Virus record (IMG/VR): IMGVR_UViG_3300045919_000003
Coordinates: 1-22,896 of that record
DNA from: a virus
Reading direction: 5' to 3' (one strand)
Length of the DNA: 22,896 nucleotides
The translations under genes and the position numbers were made by a program. Under the pieces are notes generated by a model. The model made no database searches. It was not told where the DNA came from and saw nothing but the letters and a program-made list of their open reading frames with translations. Positions 7,935-15,651 of the stretch are shown here, piece after piece (positions within the stretch are counted from its first letter, which is position 1; every line of letters starts with the position of its first letter).

Positions 7935-8684
7935 TTATGCTGCCGTTACTAGATTGGTCCATCCAGTTGTTCCATTGGTATTGACATACATTCGAGTAGA
8001 AGTACTAGAACCATCAGTACGCATATACAATGAACCTTGTGCTGCACTGAACGTCGGTGCACCACTTCCAAAATACACACCAAAATTAGCAACATTAGAT
8101 AAATTAATACCTGCTGTTGCAGCACCACCAGCAGGAGGAGATGTATTAGTACTTACATTTGTTTGTCCAACACTGGACAATGTATTAGCTTGTAGACCTT
8201 GTGAAACCCTAACCGAGCCTGTTACTTGCAATGTATCTACACCATTATCTGTTGGAGCAGATGTACCAAATACCCAACGACCAGATGAAAACATTCGAGC
8301 TTGTTCAATCCCAGTAGAAAAAAACCTAATACAATCAGGTCTACTACTTCCTGTAGCTGTGAATGTGACTCCCGTGTCTGTAGCGGATCGGAGGTTCATA
8401 GTTAAACCCCCAGCCCCTGTTGTCCATTTTGCACCTAATGCTGCATTGTTATACAAATTAACACCAGCACCATTACTTGCATTAATACTTAGAGTTTCAT
8501 TAACACCATCCCCTAAAGCATTAATATTTACACGACCTAAATTAGTTTCGGTAAATCCACCAACGGGACCAATTCTAAACGATACAGGTGTTCCAGAAAG
8601 AGAACCATAAATGTAAGAATTAACATCATTTAGCCAACCGGCTGTAATAGGTGTTGAAAAATCAACAAATGTGGTACTAGGCAT
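7935..8684 (-). CDS. Fibre-like virion protein sharing a module with the long tail fibre
   Basis: A 249-residue beta-rich protein. It opens with TPITAGWLNDVN, a fibre N-terminal motif also present in the protein at 6573-7178. Residues about 52-163 align without large gaps to residues about 260-372 of the 992-aa fibre. Shared runs include INALGDGVNET, NLYNNA, AKW, GAGGL and TGSSRPD.IRFFS. This shows a duplicated or exchanged module. The C-terminus (about 200-249) has GSLYMRTDGSSTSTRMYVN, a segment seen in many fibre tips. ATG 8684 overlaps the upstream stop by eight bases and has CGGAG before it. It is probably a second fibre or fibre-associated subunit of the virion. Confidence 0.82.
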   Translation of the reverse strand: MPSTTFVDFSTPITAGWLNDVNSYIYGSLSGTPVSFRIGPVGGFTETNLGRVNINALGDGVNETLSINASNGAGVNLYNNAALGAKWTTGAGGLTMNLRSATDTGVTFTATGSSRPDCIRFFSTGIEQARMFSSGRWVFGTSAPTDNGVDTLQVTGSVRVSQGLQANTLSSVGQTNVSTNTSPPAGGAATAGINLSNVANFGVYFGSGAPTFSAAQGSLYMRTDGSSTSTRMYVNTNGTTGWTNLVTAA

Positions 8685-9060
8685 GAAAAACTCCGGGAGT
8701 AGAATAACCAGCTATAGCATAACCGGAAATGGCATTAGCACTAAAAATACTAGCAATTAATGCTATGTTAGTATTACCACCAACAGTAGCACAACCTGCT
8801 GTACCATAATTTGCTAATGGTGAATTAGTCCAAATATTGCAATATGATAAAAAAGTATCTGCAATAGGTTCTGGACGAGGAATTGGTACTTGTTGTTTAT
8901 CTCCTTGTACCTTTAAGGAGAGTTGGGGATGCTTATATTCAAAGTCTTCGTGACATACGAATAAACCATCCCAACGTTTACGCATGGTAGAGGCTTTAAA
9001 CTTTCTACCACATGAATCACATATGGCGTTATAGTCGCCAAGTTTAAGCCAGTTTTGCAT
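8677..9060 (-). CDS. Zinc-ribbon-containing virion-region protein (127 aa)
   Basis: The N-terminal half carries C14-x-x-C17 (ICDSCGRK) followed by KRWDGLFVC36HEDFEYKHPQ. This resembles a small phage protein I know as C-x-x-C ... KRWDGL-x-V-C-x-E-D-x-E-x-RHPQ, probably a metal-binding fold. The C-terminal half is Ala/Gly/Ile-rich with repeated short glycine turns. I chose ATG 9060, which overlaps the upstream stop as TAATG and begins just before the Cys motif. A longer frame from 9171 would overlap the repeat protein by 112 bases and adds no recognisable domain. The precise role is unknown. Confidence 0.75.
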   Translation of the reverse strand: MQNWLKLGDYNAICDSCGRKFKASTMRKRWDGLFVCHEDFEYKHPQLSLKVQGDKQQVPIPRPEPIADTFLSYCNIWTNSPLANYGTAGCATVGGNTNIALIASIFSANAISGYAIAGYSTPGVFHA

Positions 9061-9818
9061 TATAACACCATGACTAGATTCGACCCTAATGGCACTACAA
9101 GCGAACCTGTTGCCAATTCTAAACTGTATGGAGGTATTAGGAAGTAGTATTCTATTCCAGTTGGACCCCATGTGTAATCTGTAACTGTACCATTGGTTCC
9201 AGTTAAGTGAGCTATGTTATTAGCCTGAGTAGCTCCAATTACACCTGTAATGGGGTTTAAAACGGCCCCAGTAAGGCTTGCAGTGTTAGCTGCTTGGGTA
9301 GCCCCTATGGTTCCACTAAATGTCTCTACAGCCGTTATAGCAGCTTGGTTATTAGCTTGGGTAACAACTATAGTAGCAGCAAAGGTTTGAGTAGCAGTTA
9401 TTGCCGCTGTGTTATTTGCTTGGGTAACTGTAATAGTACCAGAGAATGTTTCTGTACCAGTTAATGAACTAGTGTTATTATCTTGTGTTGCAACAATAGT
9501 ACCAGTAATACCTACACCTGAAACTGTACCTGTCATTACTGAGGTATTGCTATTTTGTGTAGAAGCTATTGTTCCACTGAATAACAATGTACCTGTAAGG
9601 GCACTAGTATTGGATGCTTGAGTAGCACCAATAGTACCACTGAATGTTAAACTACCAGATAAGGAAGCTGTATTAGCAGCTTGCGTTGCTCCAATAGTTC
9701 CAGTAAATAGTAAGGAGCCTATTATTGCTGCTGTATTGTTACTTTGGGTAGCAGCAATAGTTCCTGTTACTGGAGTAGGTCCACCACCACCTGTTATTAG
9801 CGCAAGTAGTAGGGACAT
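9060..9818 (-). CDS. Tandem-repeat virion protein (nine ~21-residue repeats)
   Basis: A 252-residue protein consisting largely of nine imperfect repeats with the pattern GTI-x-ATQ-x-NNT-A-x-LTGT-x-x-FS. The units begin at about residues 19, 40, 61, 82, 106, 127, 148, 169 and 192; units 4 and 8 are two or three residues longer. The spacing of Thr, Asn and small hydrophobic residues suggests a beta-solenoid or stacked beta-hairpins. A non-repeat C-terminal part (about 215-252, with YTWGPTGIEYYF) may dock to the virion. GGGAG lies well placed before ATG 9818. Surface adhesion or a head or tail spike is a reasonable guess, but no function is recognised. The repeats are visible in the DNA as a 63-base period. 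Confidence 0.85.
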   Translation of the reverse strand: MSLLLALITGGGGPTPVTGTIAATQSNNTAAIIGSLLFTGTIGATQAANTASLSGSLTFSGTIGATQASNTSALTGTLLFSGTIASTQNSNTSVMTGTVSGVGITGTIVATQDNNTSSLTGTETFSGTITVTQANNTAAITATQTFAATIVVTQANNQAAITAVETFSGTIGATQAANTASLTGAVLNPITGVIGATQANNIAHLTGTNGTVTDYTWGPTGIEYYFLIPPYSLELATGSLVVPLGSNLVMVL

Positions 9819-9822
9819 TTAT

Positions 9823-11328
9823 TTACTCCCAACCGTATACTGGAGTAACCCTATGTACTACGGTTCCTGTTGTACCAGCAGTTCCCAAGTGGCGTGTACA
9901 CAATTGGATGAACTCGCCCGGGTTGACAAAGATCGGGGCATCGCCAAAGTCTACAAAGGTAACGGGTTGAGCTACAAACGTTGTCACAGCCTGTGCCGCA
10001 GTCACCGTCTGAGTGAATGGCAATGCAATCCGGCGCGGAGCCTTGGTAGCTGCCGCCTCTGCCGTAGCAAGGGAAACCGCTGTATGACCAAAGGCTAGGA
10101 AATACTCTGCAATATACGGGCCACCGACAATCACAGTCTGAACGTAGCTATGTAGATACATTCCACGCAGTACTAAACGCCGTGCAGGGCTGTTCACAGA
10201 CCCCACTGGCACCTGATACGACATGATGATTGCGTCAGTGTTGACCGCAAGGGATACAGTTTCCCAGAACGTGCCACCTAGACCTGTACCAAGTGCTGCC
10301 GTAGTCGTTGTCGGTACAGCAGCCGTACGGTTTGCTTCATTGCCCGTGGTGATCGTGCCAGTCTGAGCAATCGTGCCATAAGTAGCAGAACCTGCCAAAG
10401 CCTGATAGCTACCGTACAGACGCGAACCCTGAGTAGATGGGGTTGTGGCAATCTGAATACCACCTTGACGCACGTTGTAGCGTGTGACGTTGGCTGCAAT
10501 GATTGCACCACCAGCACCACCAACAATGCGGTGCTTGAAGAACACCTGGCCAGAGCCAGTCATTGAAACTGCACCCGTAGCCGTTGGCAGTTCAATTTCA
10601 CCCAATAGCACCGCACCCGTACCGTCATCAACCCAGAAGTAAGCCTCTGTGCATGATTGATACAGGATGAACTGATAACGCTTATTGTTGGTGTATGTCC
10701 AAGTACCAACACCCGCTACACCTGTGAATATGCCTGTAGATATTTCAGTGCCGTTGATGGATGCGATACCCTGCAATCCAGCAGAACTCAGACGGAAGAA
10801 AACACCGTCAGTGGGTGCAATCAACTGCGTACCCGGCAAACCCACACCCCACTCAAAGAACGTGTTTGCTTGCGGTTGAGCAGTGAAACCTAGTTCTGCA
10901 TCGAGCGAAAGAGTAGTCGTACCCAACACAGGAAATGATGCGTAGGTGTTTAGCTGACAACCAGAGCTGACCGCCAATGTACCCGCGCCACTGTTCAACG
11001 TCATCGTGCCAGCAGCGAAGCCTACTGTGCTTGTAGTGGACAGTGTACTGTGCTTTGCCGTATTCTGCGCCGTGTAGCTGAAACCCTCGTCATCAAGCAG
11101 CAAGTCTTGAGATACGCGAACTCGGTAATCAAAGTCAGCTTCGGGTGACTTCAGAGTTGGGAAGTTGGTCAGATAGCCTTGGTCAACCTCAGAGAATATC
11201 CGCACACCACCAATATTGGCAGAGTTAGTAATTGCATTTGTCTCAGGGACAACCTTCAATGCATTGAATGTGTTGGCTTCTACCTTGTTACCAGTAGTTC
11301 CACCAACAAGAGAGGTATCCATTGCCAT
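9823..11328 (-). CDS. Large virion surface protein, lectin-like beta fold suspected
   Basis: A 501-residue protein. After an N-terminal segment (1-85), residues about 120-275 read like a concanavalin/LamG-type jelly roll (FFEWGVGLPG, DGVFFRLSSAGLQG, RYQFILYQSCTEAYFWVDD). Residues about 330-501 form a second beta-rich domain with VSLAVNTDAIIMSYQVPVGS and a C-terminal HRVTPVYGWE. Proteins of this outline occur widely in structural operons of environmental phages. The fold name is an inference. The gene is visibly richer in G and C than its neighbours on both sides, so it may have been acquired separately. GGAG precedes ATG 11328, and a second in-frame ATG lies two codons later. Confidence 0.8.
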   Translation of the reverse strand: MAMDTSLVGGTTGNKVEANTFNALKVVPETNAITNSANIGGVRIFSEVDQGYLTNFPTLKSPEADFDYRVRVSQDLLLDDEGFSYTAQNTAKHSTLSTTSTVGFAAGTMTLNSGAGTLAVSSGCQLNTYASFPVLGTTTLSLDAELGFTAQPQANTFFEWGVGLPGTQLIAPTDGVFFRLSSAGLQGIASINGTEISTGIFTGVAGVGTWTYTNNKRYQFILYQSCTEAYFWVDDGTGAVLLGEIELPTATGAVSMTGSGQVFFKHRIVGGAGGAIIAANVTRYNVRQGGIQIATTPSTQGSRLYGSYQALAGSATYGTIAQTGTITTGNEANRTAAVPTTTTAALGTGLGGTFWETVSLAVNTDAIIMSYQVPVGSVNSPARRLVLRGMYLHSYVQTVIVGGPYIAEYFLAFGHTAVSLATAEAAATKAPRRIALPFTQTVTAAQAVTTFVAQPVTFVDFGDAPIFVNPGEFIQLCTRHLGTAGTTGTVVHRVTPVYGWE

Positions 11329-11622
11329 TTAATCGCTCCAAACCCACCGTACAGACCAAGTGCCTTGCATCTTGTGTTCTGACCGTGCATAAATTGTAAA
11401 ACCCGTTGCAGCAGTGGGGGTTCCACATGTCAACGAAAAGAATACTGGTGCATACCTATGATCAGCAGCAGTATGGTTAGTTGATGTGTCATCACCCATA
11501 ATCCAAGCTTCTGCTTTACTTGTTGCACTAATTGTAGTCTGCCCAGTAACTGCAACAGACGCTTCAGATGTTCCGGGGAAAGCCCCGAAGTTAATCGTTG
11601 CTGTTCCAGTTCCATTAGCCAT
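11329..11622 (-). CDS. Small beta-sandwich virion protein (97 aa)
   Basis: A 97-residue protein of a type common in phage structural operons. It has FGAFPGTSEASVAVTGQ near the N-terminus, a TAADHRY segment in the middle and a C-terminal GTWSVRWVW. The pattern of an N-terminal VTGQ strand and a C-terminal W-x-V-x-W strand recurs across many phages, but I know no assigned function. The start ATG 11622 overlaps the upstream stop as TAATG and has no good Shine-Dalgarno, so it is probably translated by re-initiation. The stop (11329-11331) directly abuts the start of the 501-aa protein. Confidence 0.82.
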   Translation of the reverse strand: MANGTGTATINFGAFPGTSEASVAVTGQTTISATSKAEAWIMGDDTSTNHTAADHRYAPVFFSLTCGTPTAATGFTIYARSEHKMQGTWSVRWVWSD

Positions 11623-12017
11623 TATGCATTACCACAAGTAATTGTATGGGCAGTAATAGACACTGTAGCACCACTAGAAATGGCGACACTGTTCAACTGA
11701 CAATCTCCACCACCGCCTGTGGCACTAACTGAACCATCCATTACAAACGCAGCAGCACTCGTAACGATCCGATACCAAGTAGCAGTACCAGCGAGAAGAG
11801 CAGTAACATTAGAAGGCAAAGTCGGAGACAAAACTCCAGCAGATGCAGCGGCAGCAAAAGGACTACCCAACGTAAATTCTGCCAGCTTATTAGTTGCCGT
11901 ACCGCCTGTAGCAGGTCGCGTACCATCATAAATTTGAAGTTTTCCTGCTGAACCCACTGCCGTAGTGATGGCATCTAGTTGAGCATTGCGTAGGGTTGTT
12001 ACATAACCTAATGCCAT
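11622..12017 (-). CDS. Conserved-type phage virion protein (131 aa)
   Basis: A 131-residue, Ala/Thr/Gly-rich protein with a recognisable pattern: a short N-terminal helix (LRNAQLDAITTAV), then LQIYDGTRPATGGTATNKLA, then ATWYRIV and MDGSVSATGGGGDCQLNS, ending in ITCGNA. I have seen this arrangement in numerous phage structural operons, always as an uncharacterised virion-region protein. AAGGAA precedes ATG 12017. It forms a tight run with the genes on both sides (TAATG overlap downstream, nine-base gap upstream). It probably contributes to the virion surface, but no function can be claimed. Confidence 0.82.
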   Translation of the reverse strand: MALGYVTTLRNAQLDAITTAVGSAGKLQIYDGTRPATGGTATNKLAEFTLGSPFAAAASAGVLSPTLPSNVTALLAGTATWYRIVTSAAAFVMDGSVSATGGGGDCQLNSVAISSGATVSITAHTITCGNA

Positions 12018-12026
12018 TTGTATTCC

Positions 12027-12269
12027 TTAAGAGTAACTGAGAGAAGCACGATTGGTCCAGATGTTAGCATTGGAATCATTTCCATTTGCCCACTCAGTTA
12101 TCACCAACGTTCCAGAGAATGTAAGACGTTTAATGCTCCATGTCGGATCACCATCCAATGTTCCAAAAGGAGCCGTACCCACATACACAGTTGTAGTTAA
12201 ATTATCTATCCTTTGTGCTGAAGGTTGAGCATAGCCATTGGCTAAATACGAAACATTGGAAATCGACAT
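12027..12269 (-). CDS. Small phage protein, W-x-x-R-ASLSY type (80 aa)
   Basis: An 80-residue protein whose C-terminal half (WSIKRLTFSGTLVITEWANG, then IWTNRASLSY) matches a short beta-hairpin pattern common in uncharacterised phage structural-operon proteins. No membrane segment, signal peptide or catalytic motif is visible. ATG 12269 follows the upstream stop (12271-12273) by one base and lacks a clear ribosome binding site, so it is probably translated by coupling to the coiled-coil gene. The role is unknown, but it is likely a virion component given its neighbours. Confidence 0.78.
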   Translation of the reverse strand: MSISNVSYLANGYAQPSAQRIDNLTTTVYVGTAPFGTLDGDPTWSIKRLTFSGTLVITEWANGNDSNANIWTNRASLSYS

Positions 12270-12270
12270 G

Positions 12271-12744
12271 TTAGTTCATTACTTGACGAAGTTTATCTAG
12301 ACGCTGGTCAACTTCCAATTGCTTATTAGCAAGATCAGCTTGATCAGCTTGAAGTTGTGCACGGGCAACAGCCAATGCTTTTTCACCTGCACGCAGTTCA
12401 TCAGAACGTACAGCAAACGAGTTCTTCATTGTATTGTAATCAGCAAGAGCTTGGTCAGCAACTACTTCACGTAGTTGGAGATCAGCGTGACGTTTGTCAA
12501 ACACTGTTTCAGCATTGCTTATAATTGTGCGGGCATCTGCTGTTGCATTAGCAAGAATCAAATCTGCTTTAGCAACCAGAGCGTCAGCCGTAGACTGAGC
12601 TTTTGCAATATCACCCTTAATACCCAATTCAGCGATGGACGCTTGAATGTCATCATTCCGTGCTTGCAGTTCAGCAACTTTAGCTTCATACTGTGCAGGG
12701 TCTTTTAGAAGGTCAACGACCTTTAGGAAGTCATCGAATTGCAT
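12271..12744 (-). CDS. Coiled-coil protein (157 aa)
   Basis: A 157-residue protein predicted by eye to be almost entirely alpha-helical. Long heptad-like runs of Ala, Leu, Asp, Glu, Gln and Lys extend from about residue 15 to 155 (AELQARNDDIQASIAELG, then QLQADQADLANKQLEVDQRL). There are no cysteines and no obvious membrane segment. Its setting, inside a run of small virion genes, suggests a structural rod, an assembly chaperone or a scaffold-like protein. None of these can be preferred from sequence. ATG 12744 overlaps the upstream stop as TAATG and has AAGGA about nine bases upstream. Confidence 0.82.
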   Translation of the reverse strand: MQFDDFLKVVDLLKDPAQYEAKVAELQARNDDIQASIAELGIKGDIAKAQSTADALVAKADLILANATADARTIISNAETVFDKRHADLQLREVVADQALADYNTMKNSFAVRSDELRAGEKALAVARAQLQADQADLANKQLEVDQRLDKLRQVMN

Positions 12745-13058
12745 TAACGTAGTCCTTGAATGATTGTCATAGCAACTACAGGTGAAGCACCAGCAGTTAC
12801 ATTAAGACGGATAGCCTTGACAGGAGCAGCATAGTTCCCATCTTTATTAGTTGTTTGGGCTGTAATACCTGAGTTTTGAAAAGCTACTGGAGTAACTGTA
12901 AGATCAAAAACATCATCAAAGGTATGTTCAACGGAGTATGTTGCTGTACCTGATACAATCACGCAGCCAATACCAACGTTAAACGGAGCTTGTTTGTTGT
13001 CCAAAGGAATCCACGCAGAAGTGCCTGTTCCTGTGACTGTAATTTTCTTTGCGCGCAT
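12744..13058 (-). CDS. Small beta-rich virion protein (104 aa)
   Basis: A 104-residue protein with alternating hydrophobic and polar residues, beginning MRAKKITVTGTGTSAWIPLD. It contains a central VSGTATYSVEHTFDDVFD and ends in VAMTIIQGLR. I recognise the GTATYSVEHTFDD pattern from small phage virion-region proteins of unknown function. It is the first gene after the strong terminator at 13072-13109 and has a good AAGGAA before ATG 13058. Its transcription must come from read-through or from a promoter I could not identify between the terminator and the start. A head-completion or decoration role is possible. Confidence 0.82.
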   Translation of the reverse strand: MRAKKITVTGTGTSAWIPLDNKQAPFNVGIGCVIVSGTATYSVEHTFDDVFDLTVTPVAFQNSGITAQTTNKDGNYAAPVKAIRLNVTAGASPVVAMTIIQGLR

Positions 13059-13071
13059 TTAAATTCCTTAG

Positions 13072-13109
13072 AAAAAAAAGGGGATACCTTTATCAGATAA
13101 TCCCCTTTT
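13072..13109 (-). terminator. Intrinsic terminator after the capsid block
   Basis: A perfect 10-base-pair stem (AAAAGGGGAT at 13076-13085 and ATCCCCTTTT at 13100-13109) with a 14-base loop. On the minus strand it is followed by an eight-T run (13079 to 13072). This is a textbook rho-independent terminator for leftward transcription. It sits 17 bases beyond the stop of the 153-aa gene. The stem is flanked upstream by a perfect 14-base palindrome (13111-13124, TACCCAATTGGGTA). Confidence 0.9.
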
Positions 13110-13125
13110 CTACCCAATTGGGTAA

Positions 13126-13587
13126 TTATCGAACGTATTCGATTGCTAGATACATTTCACCAGAGGTTGGATTACCTGTGGTTGCAATACCTTGAACCCA
13201 AATATCAATATCAGTTCCATACGGAATGTTATAGTTTTGGAAGATACCAGTTACAGCAGGCATTGTGGTATACGTCCCTGCCGTACCAAAAGCCAATGCC
13301 GAAGCGCTGACAAATTGAGTACCACCAGAAGCAGAACCAATACTAGCAGTAGCAGCAGTGATACCACCACCAGCCAACTGAGTTTTAACCCAGAATTTAA
13401 GACTGATAATAGATGCATCTGCTGGAAGACGCGCAACCATGGTATTAGTACCACCAGTGGAGAAATTAGCTGATGTAAGCTTTACAGCCTTTACAACTAT
13501 ATCCTTAATGTTACTAGTAGCAGATGGTCCAGTTCCGGCAGCGGGATCAGATACAGCGACCTGACCTTGTGTGATAATAAGTGCCAT
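13126..13587 (-). CDS. Putative capsid decoration protein (153 aa)
   Basis: A 153-residue protein directly after the major capsid gene. It is rich in Ala, Thr, Gly, Ser and Ile, with LPADASIISLKFWVKTQLAG and a C-terminal SGEMYLAIEYV. Its predicted beta fold and its position suggest a head decoration or cement protein, though no family is recognised. AAAGGA is well placed before ATG 13587. Its stop is followed immediately by a palindrome and the terminator at 13072-13109, so it closes the capsid transcription block and should be made at similar levels to the capsid protein. Confidence 0.8.
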   Translation of the reverse strand: MALIITQGQVAVSDPAAGTGPSATSNIKDIVVKAVKLTSANFSTGGTNTMVARLPADASIISLKFWVKTQLAGGGITAATASIGSASGGTQFVSASALAFGTAGTYTTMPAVTGIFQNYNIPYGTDIDIWVQGIATTGNPTSGEMYLAIEYVR

Positions 13588-13607
13588 ATTATTCCTTTAT
13601 TAGAGAA

Positions 13608-13625
13608 GGTGACATTGCTGCCACC
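13608..13625 (-). terminator. Weak hairpin between capsid and decoration genes
   Basis: In the 50-base gap after the capsid stop, GGTGACA (13608-13614) and TGCCACC (13619-13625) can pair with one A-C mismatch around a four-base loop. On the minus strand it is followed by TTCTCT rather than a T-run, so it is at best a partial terminator or an mRNA 3'-end stabiliser for the capsid message. Confidence 0.3.
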
Positions 13626-13637
13626 CTCAAAAGTTAA

Positions 13638-14546
13638 TTAGGCGCCAGCACTACCGTACAGAGCGCGAGGATCAGTCCAACCAAACGAGTAACGAGCAGT
13701 AGCCTTGTACTTAGCGTTTTCAGTGTCCCAATCATTATCCATGTCGAAAGAATCAGCACGACGTTCCATATATTTCATACCGTTCTGGACATTCGTACCA
13801 ATGAACCATGCATCGGTGTCAGTCAAGAAGTGGTTAGTAACCACGGTAGGAATAGAACCAAGAGTCTTGATTGCATTCAGATCGTTGTTATCAGTACCAA
13901 CACGGCCTTCGGTGCCGAGAATACGCTTTGCTTCAAAAATCAATTGACGCGGAATGACGAGCTTCTCTGGGCGCACAGCGATCAACAGACCAGCATCATT
14001 GGTGAAACCAGCGATATCGATACATGCTTGTTCGAGAGCAGCTTCAGACAAGTCAGCAGCCGTTGCAATTTGATTAGACCAAGTACCACCCTTGATATTA
14101 GGGTGAGCAGCATTGATCAAAGAAACACCATCACCACCAGTATACAAGCTGTTGAAAGCGCGGTTGTACACGTTGGCACCCAGTACTTCCTTGGTTTGAC
14201 GCATAGAGAAGGCAAGACCTTCAGCTTTACGCTTACCGATGATATCGTACTGGTCATCTTCCATCATTTCACGAGTGATGATGAAGCCAAGTGCGTACAC
14301 AGCGTGTTGGTAGCGAGTGATGAAACCTTGACGTTCCGAATCATAAGAGATCGGTGCGCCTTCAGATTTCTGCACTGCAAGACCAAACGAGCTTACACCA
14401 ACGTCTTCTTCAAACGCTTTAGTAGAAGTTTGCTTTGTGAAGAGCTTTGTGTACTCTTCGGGGTATTGATCATAGGCTCGGCCATACCATGCGTTTACAC
14501 CGGGCCATAGGGCCTTGGCAAATGAGCCACTATTAATTACGGACAT
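13638..14546 (-). CDS. Major capsid protein (Mu gpT-like, HK97 fold)
   Basis: A 302-residue protein resembling the Mu gpT type of major head subunit (about 305 aa), a branch of the HK97 fold. Supporting pieces are the sequence FIITREMMEDDQYDIIGKRK (89-108), the following helix LAFSMRQTKEVLGANVYNRAF (the long spine-helix position), the TGGDGVSLINAAHP segment typical of this group, and a C-terminal WTDPRALYG. The strong Shine-Dalgarno AAAGGAGC six bases before ATG 14546 fits a highly made protein. It lies in the expected order after portal, scaffold and a decoration-like protein. No N-terminal protease domain is fused, so assembly would rely on the separate scaffold at 15652-16407. Confidence 0.9.
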   Translation of the reverse strand: MSVINSGSFAKALWPGVNAWYGRAYDQYPEEYTKLFTKQTSTKAFEEDVGVSSFGLAVQKSEGAPISYDSERQGFITRYQHAVYALGFIITREMMEDDQYDIIGKRKAEGLAFSMRQTKEVLGANVYNRAFNSLYTGGDGVSLINAAHPNIKGGTWSNQIATAADLSEAALEQACIDIAGFTNDAGLLIAVRPEKLVIPRQLIFEAKRILGTEGRVGTDNNDLNAIKTLGSIPTVVTNHFLTDTDAWFIGTNVQNGMKYMERRADSFDMDNDWDTENAKYKATARYSFGWTDPRALYGSAGA

Positions 14547-14564
14547 TTATTGCTCCTTTATATA

Positions 14565-15188
14565 TTAGACGCCAGCTTGACCAGTTCCAGTACCATTCTG
14601 AGCATTGTTCAGTTTGACATAGTACGAGAAATATTGATCGCCGGGAATGTTATCAGGGCGATTGGGGAAACCAACAACCTTGAGGGGCAATGTAGCCGTA
14701 GTAGCGGACAAAGCAGCAATGGACATACCAGAAGCACCAGAGGTGGTGGAACCAGCGGTCACGTCCCAGCTACCATTGAGGCCAACGTTAGCAGTGATGG
14801 TAGCAGCAGCAACAGACTGAGTCAGATATTGAGCTTCATAAATCACATTAGGATCGGTACATACGAGTACATAACGATCAGTAGAGGCACGACGATATAC
14901 AGGAGTATTCAGATCAGTGACAGGAGGAACGTTTTGAATGTCACCCACACCAGAGAACAAAATACCAACAACCACACCGAGAGCGATATCAGTACCAGCA
15001 GAAACGCGAGTAACAGTAGGAACACCAGTAGCTGCACGGGCATCACCCAACAGCTTAACGGCATCACCAACCATCACTACGGACGAGTCAGATGCCGGAA
15101 TAAAGGCAATCTCACCTTGGCCGTTATAAGGGCTACCAGTGAGGGTTTTAACAGGACGGAACCCGTTAAGACGATTAACACTTGACAT
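14565..15188 (-). CDS. Putative head decoration / capsid-associated protein (207 aa)
   Basis: A 207-residue beta-rich protein just upstream of the major capsid gene. It contains MVGDAVKLLGDARAATGVPTV, GTDIALGVVVGILF and a C-terminal FSYYVKLNNAQ. This resembles the small barrel-type proteins placed next to capsid genes that often cement or decorate heads, where a VGD-x-V-x-L-x-G strand is common. GGAG precedes ATG 15188. The gap to the capsid gene is 18 bases, so the two are surely co-transcribed. The exact role is inferred from position. Confidence 0.78.
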   Translation of the reverse strand: MSSVNRLNGFRPVKTLTGSPYNGQGEIAFIPASDSSVVMVGDAVKLLGDARAATGVPTVTRVSAGTDIALGVVVGILFSGVGDIQNVPPVTDLNTPVYRRASTDRYVLVCTDPNVIYEAQYLTQSVAAATITANVGLNGSWDVTAGSTTSGASGMSIAALSATTATLPLKVVGFPNRPDNIPGDQYFSYYVKLNNAQNGTGTGQAGV

Positions 15189-15241
15189 TAGTAATTCTCC
15201 AAATAGTCAAATTTGTATAATCCTAATGGCAACAGAATAGG

Positions 15242-15649
15242 TTAGTCTCGTGAAATTTCGAGTTTACCATAAGTACCATCAAGAGCTTTTTCTTTGATGG
15301 AGGCTTCTTGGAGGTTCACATAACCTTGCTTAGCTTGTTGATCTTCATGGTACAATTCTTTAGGAATTCGCATGAGATGGCCTTTAACGCCCTGACCAAC
15401 AGAGAAGATTTTTTTGGAACCAACACTTGTATCTTGCGATACACGTTTGTCACCCACATCGTGAGTTGCCTTGTCAACGAGTTCATACCCACCTTCAAGG
15501 AACTGCGCGACACGATCATCTACATCGTTCACGACTCGGTATACATAGTTAGGGTCTTTTCCCTTTACCGTAAGGATGTTACGCTGGCTCACAGGCACTC
15601 GCGTAACTCGGCCCACTGGGGCTTTGGAAATTGCTTCTTTTTCGGCCAT
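15242..15649 (-). CDS. Unknown structural-operon protein (135 aa)
   Basis: A 135-residue, charged, mixed alpha/beta protein lying between the scaffold and the decoration-like gene. Notable stretches are RNILTVKGKDPNYVYRVVND, DRVAQFLEGGYELVD and a C-terminal KALDGTYGKLEISRD. I have seen the DPNYVYRVVND pattern in uncharacterised podophage head-operon proteins, but its function is not known to me. The GAGG before ATG 15649 and the two-base gap to the scaffold stop mean it is made together with the scaffold. It may be a minor head protein or an assembly factor. Confidence 0.78.
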   Translation of the reverse strand: MAEKEAISKAPVGRVTRVPVSQRNILTVKGKDPNYVYRVVNDVDDRVAQFLEGGYELVDKATHDVGDKRVSQDTSVGSKKIFSVGQGVKGHLMRIPKELYHEDQQAKQGYVNLQEASIKEKALDGTYGKLEISRD

Positions 15650-15651
15650 TA

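Noticed and set aside
7933-7962. ATG 7962 as the start of the small membrane protein.
   Set aside because: It would overlap the end of the fibre-like gene. ATG 7932 sits just past the upstream stop and precedes the membrane segment.
7840-8610. A 256-codon plus-strand open frame.
   Set aside because: It is antisense to the fibre-like gene, is Pro/Val-rich as expected of the complement of Gly/Asn/Thr codons, and has no recognisable domain.
9061-9171. A longer start (ATG 9171) for the zinc-ribbon protein.
   Set aside because: The extension overlaps the repeat protein by 112 bases. ATG 9060 overlaps the upstream stop as TAATG, the style used throughout this operon.
9060-9818. A regularly spaced repeat array that could suggest a CRISPR.
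   Set aside because: The repeats are in-frame, degenerate and protein-coding with a 63-base period, with no identical repeats separated by unique spacers.
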